64,000 nt of DNA, taken from the NCBI GenBank assembly GCA_964355675.1, contig CAYHEC010000012.1, forward strand, positions 33,587-97,586, written 5' to 3'. The translations under genes were made by a program, and so were the position numbers. Positions 8,112 to 15,205 of the stretch are shown here, in pieces (position 1 is the stretch's first letter; each line of letters opens with the position of its first letter). The notes beneath the pieces were generated by a model. That model saw only the letters and a program-made list of their open reading frames with translations. It ran no database searches and was not told the origin of the DNA. Source of the stretch: CAMBDS01 sp964355675. Lineage in GTDB: Bacteria > Electryoneota > AABM5-125-24 > Hatepunaeales > Hatepunaeaceae.

Positions 8112-9920
8112 CTATTTCACGAGCAAGAGCTTCCTTGTGGCAGTCTTTTCTGGAGTCGTGAGTTTGCATACGTAAATGCCAGCGCCAAGGCCTTCGGCAT
8201 TCCAGACGACGGAATGCTCACCAGCCCCGCCCTCTGCGGCGGGATGGGAGAATTGACCGGCGGCGACGCCGGTGCTACCAAACAAATCCGCCACCATCCT
8301 GCCCGAAAGGTCATACACCGCCAGCCGCGTAGGGGCCGCTTGCGAGCCCATCGAAAAACGTATCGTCGTCGTCGAATTGAAGGGATTCGGATAAGCCGAG
8401 TGTAGAGTGAAAAGTGAAGAGTGAAGAATGTCGGAAGGGACGTAGTCGGGGCGCTCACCCCGGGCAATTATAGTGACTTCGTGTTCGTCGGGATCATCAG
8501 AATAAACAAGGACGGTCTTTTCCAGTGACGCGCTCGAATCTGGCCGGATAAAGAACCAAAGAGTCAGCGCCGAATCGGGCGCAATTTCAAGCGGAGGATC
8601 AAAGTAACCTTCAGGACGGACAGTGATACAACTCATATCCAGTAAAGGCGGGATCGAATCTATGTGCAGTGGCGTTAGGCCTGCGTTGCGGATCACTACC
8701 GGCAGGCTGTCGAGTTCCCCCCAAGGAACTGGAGGAAAGTGTAGTTCGCGCGGCTCAACCTCAATATCCCGCTGATGAAAGTAAAACGCCCCCATATCGG
8801 CTCGTGTGCCGTCGGGATCGAGGGGCGCTTCCGGGTCACCGGCGTCGATGCAGGGCGAGTCGGCGGTCAGATGGAAGTCGCCGTTGTCGGGGTCCGCGAA
8901 GAGGGGGTCGGAGTCGATGTTGCCATCGCCCCAATCGAATTGGGGATCGCCATCTAAACGAACAGCGTTTTCGCCATCCTCAATATCATTATAATCTAAC
9001 GATGCAGACAGACCGGCTGGTTCGTCTCGGGCTATCACAACGAGTTCATCTTGTTCACCGAGCAAAATAGAATTGGAAATCATCAACGTGCCGGAAGTTC
9101 TCTCGTCCATTCCTGATGCAAATAGCACCAATCCACCCGGCCCCGATCCGATTATCGAAACTTGATCAAGAGCAAACGAGCCGACAAAGCCTTGATCAAA
9201 ATATAAAGAAATCTGGGGTATTTGCCAGTCTTCATACGCTTCAGTCGGATTATTAGCGATCACGCTACGGCGCATAACAAAATTGCAGTCTCCGATATCA
9301 AATACGGAATATCCAGGCTGATTGAGAAATATTTGGCAATCTTCGATAACAATTTGACTGGAGAAAAAAGAGAAAATGCTGCTTTCAAGACCACCACTAT
9401 TATTAGTAAATTTGACCCGTCGTATTGTAACTCGTGATCCCCATGCACTCATCGCCACACCCTGCAACTGCCCCTCGTTGAAAGTGTCTTTGATGATCAA
9501 ATCCTGAAATAACGCGCGACATCGTTCTCCAGTTATGATCGCAGTTCCAGATGTCTCTCCGCCATTCCCCCCATTTTGGATCATTAGGCCGCGAACTTCA
9601 AATGAAATGGGGTCGTTGCCCGAATCAATGACTATTCCCATGCCTGCGGCATCTATGGCAGTAGAATCAATATATGAACTGTCACCGGTGACCAGTAACA
9701 GACTCCCAAGGACTATATTCTGTCCTGCCAATACGAGTCTCTCTTCATATGTCCCCGGCTGTACAAGAACCGTATCCCCGTCTCGTGAGGCATCAATCCC
9801 CGCCTGAATCGTCTGATAATCCTCCGGGACGTTGAGAATCCGCGCCTCAGCATGACCGAAGGCGATGAAAAGGATGGCGGTCACTGCGAGTCGTCGGCTG
9901 AGCCAAAGTAACTTACGCAT
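8112..9920 (-). CDS. Secreted beta-helix protein with HYDIN-like and T9SS sorting domains
   Basis: I start it at ATG 9920 (MRKLLWLSRRLAVTAILF) because this gives a signal peptide ending AEA and has GAGGG about 9 nt upstream. An in-frame ATG 28 codons earlier would bury the signal peptide. The 602-residue product has the entry motif NVPEDYQTIQAGIDASRDGD, beta-helix coils to about 320, SPCIDAGDPEAPLDPDGT, a HYDIN-like module (DIEVEPRELHFPPVPWGE) and the PNPFN domain ending ATRKLLLVK. It is a close paralogue of 995-2725. The sorting-domain loop encoded at 8205-8280 contains palindromes, including an ACCGGC...GCCGGT element that recurs in another gene at 63676-63699. Confidence 0.84.
   Translation of the reverse strand: MRKLLWLSRRLAVTAILFIAFGHAEARILNVPEDYQTIQAGIDASRDGDTVLVQPGTYEERLVLAGQNIVLGSLLLVTGDSSYIDSTAIDAAGMGIVIDSGNDPISFEVRGLMIQNGGNGGETSGTAIITGERCRALFQDLIIKDTFNEGQLQGVAMSAWGSRVTIRRVKFTNNSGGLESSIFSFFSSQIVIEDCQIFLNQPGYSVFDIGDCNFVMRRSVIANNPTEAYEDWQIPQISLYFDQGFVGSFALDQVSIIGSGPGGLVLFASGMDERTSGTLMISNSILLGEQDELVVIARDEPAGLSASLDYNDIEDGENAVRLDGDPQFDWGDGNIDSDPLFADPDNGDFHLTADSPCIDAGDPEAPLDPDGTRADMGAFYFHQRDIEVEPRELHFPPVPWGELDSLPVVIRNAGLTPLHIDSIPPLLDMSCITVRPEGYFDPPLEIAPDSALTLWFFIRPDSSASLEKTVLVYSDDPDEHEVTIIARGERPDYVPSDILHSSLFTLHSAYPNPFNSTTTIRFSMGSQAAPTRLAVYDLSGRMVADLFGSTGVAAGQFSHPAAEGGAGEHSVVWNAEGLGAGIYVCKLTTPEKTATRKLLLVK
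8256..8279. repeat. Palindromic element inside a coding sequence (ACCGGC...GCCGGTGCTACC)
   Basis: ACCGGC, a 6-nt loop, GCCGGT and GCTACC lie in the sorting-domain loop of the gene at 8112-9920. The same element, with two changes in the loop, is found at 63676-63699 in the opposite orientation relative to its host gene. It stays open in both cases. Confidence 0.75.
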
Positions 9921-10194
9921 GATGAAACCCTCGTTGAAAAGTGAAATTGTCGGGCAATGGTCAAATAGATCGAAACCTGATAGTCTGTGCTTCGGAAGAT
10001 GCACTAATTCAATTTACAATGAGTTTGACAATAAAGCAAGAGTTCAGAGCTCACCGCTTTGACGTGGGCTGGGGAAGGACAACGGATTTAGCGGATTTAA
10101 CGAATTTTCCGGACATGTTGAAACGGTAAGCACGGTAAGCTCTGAACTACCATAACCCGCCGAGCGAAGCTCGCCGGGCTACACGCACCATAAT

Positions 10195-10250
10195 ACTTTT
10201 CCACTTTTCCACTTTCGCACTTTCGCACTTTCGCACTTTCGTACTTTCCC
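10195..10250. repeat. Seven-unit tract of period 8 (ACTTTCGC)
   Basis: The units read ACTTTTCC twice, ACTTTCGC three times, ACTTTCGT and ACTTTCCC without interruption, ending exactly at the -35 box of the next gene. The rest of the 366-bp gap 9921-10286 between divergent genes holds a palindrome at about 10152-10177 (CGCCGAGCGAAGC and its mirror) and no supported gene. Confidence 0.85.
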
Positions 10251-10279
10251 TTGCTAAATACTTGCGCAAGTGTTATACT
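10251..10279 (+). promoter_or_regulatory. Promoter of the PorV-like gene
   Basis: TTGCTA (10251-10256), a 17-nt spacer and TATACT (10274-10279). The proposed ATG lies 7 nt after the -10 box, so the transcript would be leaderless or nearly so. A 12-nt palindrome, ACTTGCGCAAGT, lies in the spacer at 10259-10270 and could be an operator. Confidence 0.55.
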
Positions 10280-10286
10280 TAAGGCT

Positions 10287-11297
10287 ATGAAATCCAGAAA
10301 CCGCACATTCAGGCGAGTTGGGCTCAGCGGCACGCCCCCAGATCAGGTCGAGGTGAGTCAAGCAAGACGCTTAACCTACGCGAGTCAAGCGAGACGCTTA
10401 ACCTACGCGCTCCTGTTGATGTTAGCATCAACAATAGCATCGGCATCGCCTTTTCCGTACCACCTGCCACCGCTGAGTAGCTCATCGGTCGGAGCCGGTA
10501 TGGCGACGCTTGCCGAAGGCGACGATCCTTCGACTATTTTCTGGAATCCGGCTGGCATCGCCCTGATGAACCAGATGGCGGCGCAATTGACGCTCACCTC
10601 CTTCGATGGCGGCAAACCTGCCTCGTGGTCGGTGCTGATTGCCAACAGCGCTCAAGGTGGAGCCAGCCCGTTCGGACTTGGTTTAATCCGAAAGGTTTCA
10701 TCAAACAAATCAGGAGAATTCAAGTCGTTCGAGGTGCTCAACCCGCTCGCCTATCGAGGCAACCATAGCCAAATGGCATGGGGCTTTACCCCCAAGTTTG
10801 TCGCCGAAAACTACGGTGAAAAATGGGTTTACGGGATGAAGCTCGATCTGGGAATCTCCTTGAAGACTGAGCGAAAATCGGGGATGGTGCTGGCGTTTGT
10901 CATGCAGAACTGTGCTGGAAGTAATCTCCGGGCGTTTCAATGGGACAGTTGGGGTGGACTCAAATCCGGCAGTGAAGACAACCGCCTGAGGATGTACTTC
11001 CAAGTTCGCCTTGACAAGCCGTTCAAGGTAAGTTATCTGTCTGAAAATTATCGTATTGGGGCACGTCTGAAACCGGAAGATCCTAAAATGCCGGAAGTGC
11101 GCGCCGGGCTGATCCGCGAGCGTGGAGTAGTTCAATATACAGCCGGGCTAAGCTATCCTATCGCCAAGCGTTCGAACTTGATCGAGTACGCAATCATCTG
11201 GAATCCAGAGGAGAAAGAATCATTCGCCCATTTTCTGACTTACGGATACCATATTCAAGGCGGAACTCCATCAAAACCTGGCACTATGTCGTGGTAG
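10287..11297 (+). CDS. PorV/PorQ-like outer-membrane barrel protein
   Basis: The segment SVGAGMATLAEGDDPSTIFW followed by NPAGIA, just after a signal peptide, is typical of the PorV/PorQ/UPF0164 group related to FadL barrels. PorV acts in T9SS as an outer-membrane shuttle for cargo with C-terminal sorting domains, which fits the six such cargo genes here. That functional link is inference. I chose ATG 10287 (336 residues). An in-frame TTG at 10251 overlaps the promoter -35 box. The signal-peptide n-region is unusually long and is partly encoded by two copies of a 27-bp palindromic repeat (10355-10408), giving SQARRLTYA twice. The hydrophobic core LLLMLASTIASA follows. Confidence 0.72.
   Translation: MKSRNRTFRRVGLSGTPPDQVEVSQARRLTYASQARRLTYALLLMLASTIASASPFPYHLPPLSSSSVGAGMATLAEGDDPSTIFWNPAGIALMNQMAAQLTLTSFDGGKPASWSVLIANSAQGGASPFGLGLIRKVSSNKSGEFKSFEVLNPLAYRGNHSQMAWGFTPKFVAENYGEKWVYGMKLDLGISLKTERKSGMVLAFVMQNCAGSNLRAFQWDSWGGLKSGSEDNRLRMYFQVRLDKPFKVSYLSENYRIGARLKPEDPKMPEVRAGLIRERGVVQYTAGLSYPIAKRSNLIEYAIIWNPEEKESFAHFLTYGYHIQGGTPSKPGTMSW
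10355..10408. repeat. Tandem 27-bp palindromic repeat in a signal-peptide coding region
   Basis: Two adjacent 27-bp copies differ at one base. Each contains a small dyad (AAGCG-aga-CGCTT) followed by AACCTACGC. The length is a multiple of three, so the frame is kept and SQARRLTYA is encoded twice. A related element (GTCGGGC...GCCCAACCTACGCG) sits in the sorting domain of the gene at 15206-16675. Confidence 0.88.
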
Positions 11298-11318
11298 GGG
11301 CGCATTGCAATGCGCCCC
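11297..11318. repeat. Perfect 22-nt palindrome, GGGGCG family (N = C)
   Basis: GGGGCGCATTG is followed by its exact reverse complement. It lies immediately after the stop codon of the PorV-like gene. Family members occur at 17753-17780 and 52529-52554. Confidence 0.88.
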
Positions 11319-11361
11319 ACAACTTGCAACTAACAACTCGCTAACCCATTTGAGGTAAAGC

Positions 11362-14235
11362 TTGTATCTGGAACGTCTTAACATTCGCGGCTTCGGCTGT
11401 TTAAGGACATCGGTCAGTTTTGCTACTGACCGAGTCAATCTTGCTGTTGCCGACAACGAGACCGGAAAGTCAACTCTGATCGCGTCCATTCTCGCCGCTT
11501 TCTACGGAATTGTCGAAGACTTGCGCGATCGTCGTGACAAGCGCCCACACCGCCGTCATGTCATTCCCTGGGAGAATCCTGACGAGTTTGGGCTTGAACT
11601 CGACTTTTCGAACGACTCGCGTAAGTGGCGGATCGAACGAGATTTCAACTCGGGTGAAGTCCGTCTGATCGACCGCGATACCGGCAGAGACCACGCCGCA
11701 GACTTTCATCGCGGGCGAGGAACTTACATGATCGGCGAAGAGTTGATCGGACTGCCGGTCGATGAGTTTTTGAAGAGCTTTTACTTGAAACAGGAAGAGA
11801 TACTCGAAATCCGCGAATCGAAAGGGCTGACACATTACATTCAGGGAGTTGCCACTTCTTTGGAAGGCGGGACATCATCCGAGCTTGCCATTCAGCGGTT
11901 GCGCGACGCCCGCGACAAATATCCCTTCGAAGGCAGTCGTGACGGGTTGAAAATCGAGACAGCCACAAAACGACTCCAGACTGACCGAGAAAGCTGTCTT
12001 ATTGAAATTGAAAAACTTGAACGTGCGCGCAACGAGGTCGAGCCTGAAGCGGAACGGCTGATCAAAATCGAAGCAGAGGTCGAACTTCTTAGAGTTGAAC
12101 GCGAGACGGCCATTCGCCAGGGTGATATTGCAGATATTCGTGAACTTCGTCAATTAATCGACGCTCAGAAGAAAAAGCGTGAGGAAATCGAAGCTCTCAC
12201 TAAAGTTGCGGAGGAGCTGAAGAATTATGAATCGTTCCCGTCCACCAAGTGGGAGCAACTCATCAGTCTGTCTCAACGAGTAAATGACCTCACTACGCAG
12301 GCGATTACGCTTGAGGCACGCCTGAAAGACGAAGGCGATTTTCCCTTGTCCAAACTTGAGTCCGACCTGCAAAGCCACCGGGATCTTGCTGGAGTCACCG
12401 AAGGCGAAGCCCGTGACCTTGAGTCATGCGTGACACGTCTGAATGACCGCCGGGAAAGGCTCGACCAGGCACTGATGATAAAAGAGAAGTTGGAGAGGGA
12501 ACTAAAAATAGGCGGCGTCGATAAGGAGCGTTTTACGAGACTGCAAGAGATATTTTCGGGATTAACGATAGATGAACGCCGGTTCATCGAGCGCTTTCGA
12601 GCCGCGTATGCTGAGGAAGATGCCCTCTACCGTGAACTGAAAACTCGCCGGGAGTGGAATGAGCGAGAACGGGGCTTGCTTGTCGCCCGGCAACAGAAGG
12701 TCATCAACACGGCGCGACTCTTCGGCTTAATGTCTGCGATGATGATCCTCGCCGGCGGGACGCTGATTCTGCTAACCAGGGGAGAGTGGCTGGGGCAGGT
12801 ATTGGCAGGATTGGGAGTCGTATTCGGAGCAATTGGGGCAATAACGAGAGGGATGGCGGGGAGTGGGGATGCAGGGACGCTGAAGAAGTTAGAAGTGGAT
12901 ATAGCTGACGTGATCAAAGGGGAGGATGAGTCTCACGCCAAGGTTGAAAAAATTGGCAGAGATTTGACTGAAATTGCGAACCGGCTCGGATTTGAAGGCG
13001 GGCATGAACTACTGGCAGAATATTTCCAATTTGATGAGATGAAGGATAAAATAGAACCTCTGATTAATACAGAGAAGGATGCAACTCGATCCAATGAAGA
13101 ATTCAAGTCAGCTCTTGGACAGCTTGCCCCGTTCTTTTCACGCGCCGGGGATAACCTGCCGGACGGTGAAAGTGCTTTGGATGCGGCGAGGTATCTATTA
13201 AGCCGGTATCGAGAGGTCGTGAAACTGAGTGCAGAATTTAAGGCTGTAAAGGCCAAGCGTGACGAGATTGATTCAGAATTGACAAGAGTGAAGCGGGATT
13301 GTGAACCGAACAGGCAGACTTGCTATGAAATTCTCAGAATGGCGGGCATCGAAAAAACCGAACCGCTGGATGAAGCGGTCGAAAAATTCAAAGAAGGCCT
13401 GGAGAGTTATAAGCGTTACAATGACGTCGCAGTCGAGAAACTGCCCCGTCTCCAGAAAGAATTGCTTCCAACAGTCGATCTCGCCGCTAAAAACGAACGT
13501 CTCGCACAATTAGTCGCTAAAACCTCGATAGGCGAATCCGCGCCCGAACTGGAACATCAAAAGGAGTACTACCGCGACCTTGCTGAACAGAAGGCTCGTG
13601 AGGAGGAAAGGCTTAGGCTTTCAAGGGAGGCGATCTCCCGTCAGATCGTAGTGGCTTATGACCGCTTCCAGTCGCAGTACCCCGATCTCCGAAGGCGTGT
13701 TGAGGAGCTTGACGACAAGATCAATCAGGCTGAAAACTTCAAGGCTGAGGTCGATATGGCGGTGCAGATCATGAACGACATCTCGCGCGAGGTTTATCGT
13801 TCGTGGGCGGCGGCTCTTTCGGAGGAGGCGGCTCCGTTCCTCGAAGCCCTTAATCCGAGGTACTCCGACTTGCAGTTCCATGAGGATTTGACCTTTGTGG
13901 TGCGCGATAAATCCGCCAACAAACTGCTGACTTCCGCTGAGGCGGAGATGATCCTTTCCAGCGGCGCTCGCGACGAGGTATTCCTTGCGGCGAGGCTGGG
14001 GATAGCCTGTTACCTTGCGAGGGGGGCAAAGGGCTCGATGCCGATAGTGCTGGACGAGCCATTGGCGGCGGTCGATGACGAGAAGTTCATCTCGGGCATG
14101 AGGTTTTTCCTGCAACAACTTTCGACCAAGCACCAACTTCTGATCTTGTCCTGCCACGAGGAGCGCCATCGCTGGCTTGCCGGACGAATACCGGTGATAT
14201 TCGAAGAGAAGGTGCATAAGTTGGTGCTCAGATAG
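11362..14235 (+). CDS. YhaN-like SMC/Rad50-family ATPase
   Basis: This 957-residue protein is of the SbcC/Rad50/YhaN type, a DNA-repair ATPase that works with an Mre11-type nuclease. It starts with MYLERLNIRGFG and a Walker A region ADNETGKST (first Gly replaced by Ala). Long coiled coils flank a pair of hydrophobic segments (about 446-499) typical of YhaN rather than SbcC, with no CxxC zinc hook between them. The C-terminal ATPase half has the signature LSSGARDEVFLAAR and Walker B region MPIVLDEPLAAVDDE. The start is TTG at 11362 with GAGG 6 nt upstream. The likely partner nuclease is at 17357-18592, separated by a 3.1-kb block that looks inserted. RecN or SbcC identity is less likely because of the central membrane hairpin. 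Confidence 0.83.
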   Translation: MYLERLNIRGFGCLRTSVSFATDRVNLAVADNETGKSTLIASILAAFYGIVEDLRDRRDKRPHRRHVIPWENPDEFGLELDFSNDSRKWRIERDFNSGEVRLIDRDTGRDHAADFHRGRGTYMIGEELIGLPVDEFLKSFYLKQEEILEIRESKGLTHYIQGVATSLEGGTSSELAIQRLRDARDKYPFEGSRDGLKIETATKRLQTDRESCLIEIEKLERARNEVEPEAERLIKIEAEVELLRVERETAIRQGDIADIRELRQLIDAQKKKREEIEALTKVAEELKNYESFPSTKWEQLISLSQRVNDLTTQAITLEARLKDEGDFPLSKLESDLQSHRDLAGVTEGEARDLESCVTRLNDRRERLDQALMIKEKLERELKIGGVDKERFTRLQEIFSGLTIDERRFIERFRAAYAEEDALYRELKTRREWNERERGLLVARQQKVINTARLFGLMSAMMILAGGTLILLTRGEWLGQVLAGLGVVFGAIGAITRGMAGSGDAGTLKKLEVDIADVIKGEDESHAKVEKIGRDLTEIANRLGFEGGHELLAEYFQFDEMKDKIEPLINTEKDATRSNEEFKSALGQLAPFFSRAGDNLPDGESALDAARYLLSRYREVVKLSAEFKAVKAKRDEIDSELTRVKRDCEPNRQTCYEILRMAGIEKTEPLDEAVEKFKEGLESYKRYNDVAVEKLPRLQKELLPTVDLAAKNERLAQLVAKTSIGESAPELEHQKEYYRDLAEQKAREEERLRLSREAISRQIVVAYDRFQSQYPDLRRRVEELDDKINQAENFKAEVDMAVQIMNDISREVYRSWAAALSEEAAPFLEALNPRYSDLQFHEDLTFVVRDKSANKLLTSAEAEMILSSGARDEVFLAARLGIACYLARGAKGSMPIVLDEPLAAVDDEKFISGMRFFLQQLSTKHQLLILSCHEERHRWLAGRIPVIFEEKVHKLVLR

Positions 14236-14400
14236 GTTAAGGTTAAGGTTGAGGTTGAGGTTAAGGTTAAGGTAGAACGGGCGTCCCGCCCGTTTGGGCT
14301 GCTGCCGCCCTGCCGTGGTTGGCAGTACAGATCTTCTGTCACCGCCCTGCCGGTGACAGCCTGCAAGCCATCAACCCTCTGAGGTTGACGGGCAAAACGA
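14235..14400. repeat. Hexamer tract and palindromes after the YhaN-like gene
   Basis: A tract of six GGTTAA/GGTTGA hexamers starts at the stop codon (14235-14272). It is followed by several dyads, including CTGTCACCG-ccctgc-CGGTGACAG (about 14335-14360) and TCAACC-ctctga-GGTTGA (about 14371-14389). The ccctgc loop also appears inside the gene at 995-2725. No coding function is supported. Confidence 0.75.
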
Positions 14401-14414
14401 TAAGAGAGAATCAA

Positions 14415-14630
14415 ATGTTGACAGACTACATACAAGCCGCGCTAAACCACGCTGGCTACGAACAGATGGAAGACGGCAGATTTTTCGCCACGATTTCGGG
14501 ACTGAAGGGTCTTTGGGCAGATGGCGATACCATCGAGTTGTGCCGAAAAAATCTTATCGAGACATTGGAAGATTGGATTTTTATCAGCCTAAAGGAAGAC
14601 CTACCGATACCGAAGATAGTAATAAATTGA
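14415..14630 (+). CDS. HicB-family antitoxin-like protein
   Basis: This 71-residue protein starts MLTDYIQAALNHAGYEQMED and continues through GRFFATISGLKGLWADGDT and a helix with ETLEDWIFISLKEDLPIP. This is the pattern of stand-alone HicB-like antitoxins with the partial RNase-H-like fold. ATG 14415 is used because it matches the family start. An in-frame ATG upstream adds a tail translated from palindromes. Its TGA overlaps by one base the ATG of the DUF4258 gene, which indicates translational coupling. No HicA toxin is adjacent, which is unusual for HicB. It probably belongs to a three-gene toxin-antitoxin cluster. Confidence 0.8.
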   Translation: MLTDYIQAALNHAGYEQMEDGRFFATISGLKGLWADGDTIELCRKNLIETLEDWIFISLKEDLPIPKIVIN

Positions 14631-14956
14631 TGGAATGGAAAGCGACAATCCAATCCAGCTTTTCTCGTGGAGCGGTCTATTTCACTAACCACGCCAAGCA
14701 TGAAATGGAGGTTGAGGAGTTCGGCGTCATTTCTACATCCGAGATTATTGAAGCGGTCGATCATCTCGAGGTTTTGGGAGATTATCCGGACGATACTCCT
14801 TATCCAAGTGCGCTAATTTTTGGAATTACAAACACAGGACGCCCGATCCATTTTGTTTGTGCCTTTGATAATGACGAAGATTATCTCACCATCGTGACAG
14901 TTTATCAACCCGACCCTGACCTTTGGGTCGATTTCAAGAAAAGGAAACGACAATGA
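14630..14956 (+). CDS. DUF4258-domain protein, putative toxin
   Basis: The 108-residue product matches the DUF4258 pattern: FTNHAKHEMEVEEF near the start, IIEAVDHLEVLGDYPDDTPY in the middle, then RPIHFVCAF and ITVYQPDPDLW, ending in a basic KKRKRQ tail. DUF4258 proteins are small, often found next to YgiT-type zinc-finger proteins, and are thought to be RelE-like toxins. That function is inferred. I start at ATG 14630, which overlaps the stop of the HicB-like gene. An upstream in-frame start would overlap HicB extensively. The 3' end overlaps the YgiT-like gene by 4 bp (ATGA). Confidence 0.8.
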   Translation: MEWKATIQSSFSRGAVYFTNHAKHEMEVEEFGVISTSEIIEAVDHLEVLGDYPDDTPYPSALIFGITNTGRPIHFVCAFDNDEDYLTIVTVYQPDPDLWVDFKKRKRQ

Positions 14957-15183
14957 AATGCGTCATCTGCAAAGGAGACGATATTCGCCTCAAGCAAGTC
15001 AAAGAGGAAATGACCAGCGGGACGGATATCATTCACGTATCGGTTACCGTCCCGGTCTGCCGGACTTGCGGTGAGCGGTATTATGACTTGAGGACGATGC
15101 GGTATCTCGAAGAAACAGCAAGAAAACTTCGCGATAACGAGCTTGAACTTCGGAAGGTCGGACTGGTGTTGGAAGCAGTTTAA
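14953..15183 (+). CDS. YgiT-type zinc-finger protein, putative antitoxin
   Basis: This 76-residue protein has two CxxC pairs, MKCVICKGDD at the N-terminus and PVCRTCGERYYD at about residues 35-46. This is the zinc-binding fold of the MqsA/YgiT N-terminal domain. A helix with ELELRKVGLVLEAV ends it. The DNA-binding HTH half of full MqsA is absent. It overlaps the DUF4258 gene by 4 bp (ATGA), the usual arrangement for this toxin-antitoxin pair. The start is ATG 14953 rather than the in-frame ATG ten codons upstream, because the later start forms the coupling overlap. Its presence beside a HicB-like gene makes a three-component cluster with two candidate antitoxins. Confidence 0.83.
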   Translation: MKCVICKGDDIRLKQVKEEMTSGTDIIHVSVTVPVCRTCGERYYDLRTMRYLEETARKLRDNELELRKVGLVLEAV

Positions 15184-15205
15184 CCCGAAAAAAAGGAGAC
15201 CCAAA

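Noticed and set aside
8084..8405. Plus-strand frame over the end of a secreted-protein gene
   Set aside because: It is the complement of palindromes and the sorting domain. Dyad DNA is often open on both strands.
9921..10004. Upstream start for the beta-helix protein at 8112-9920
   Set aside because: It would place 28 hydrophilic residues before a normal signal peptide and lacks a ribosome-binding site.
13621..14217. 198-codon antisense frame in the YhaN-like gene
   Set aside because: It is opposite the conserved ATPase domain, and its product shows no family pattern.
14319..14414. Upstream extension of the HicB-like protein
   Set aside because: The added residues are encoded by palindromes, and the family start and ribosome-binding region point to ATG 14415.
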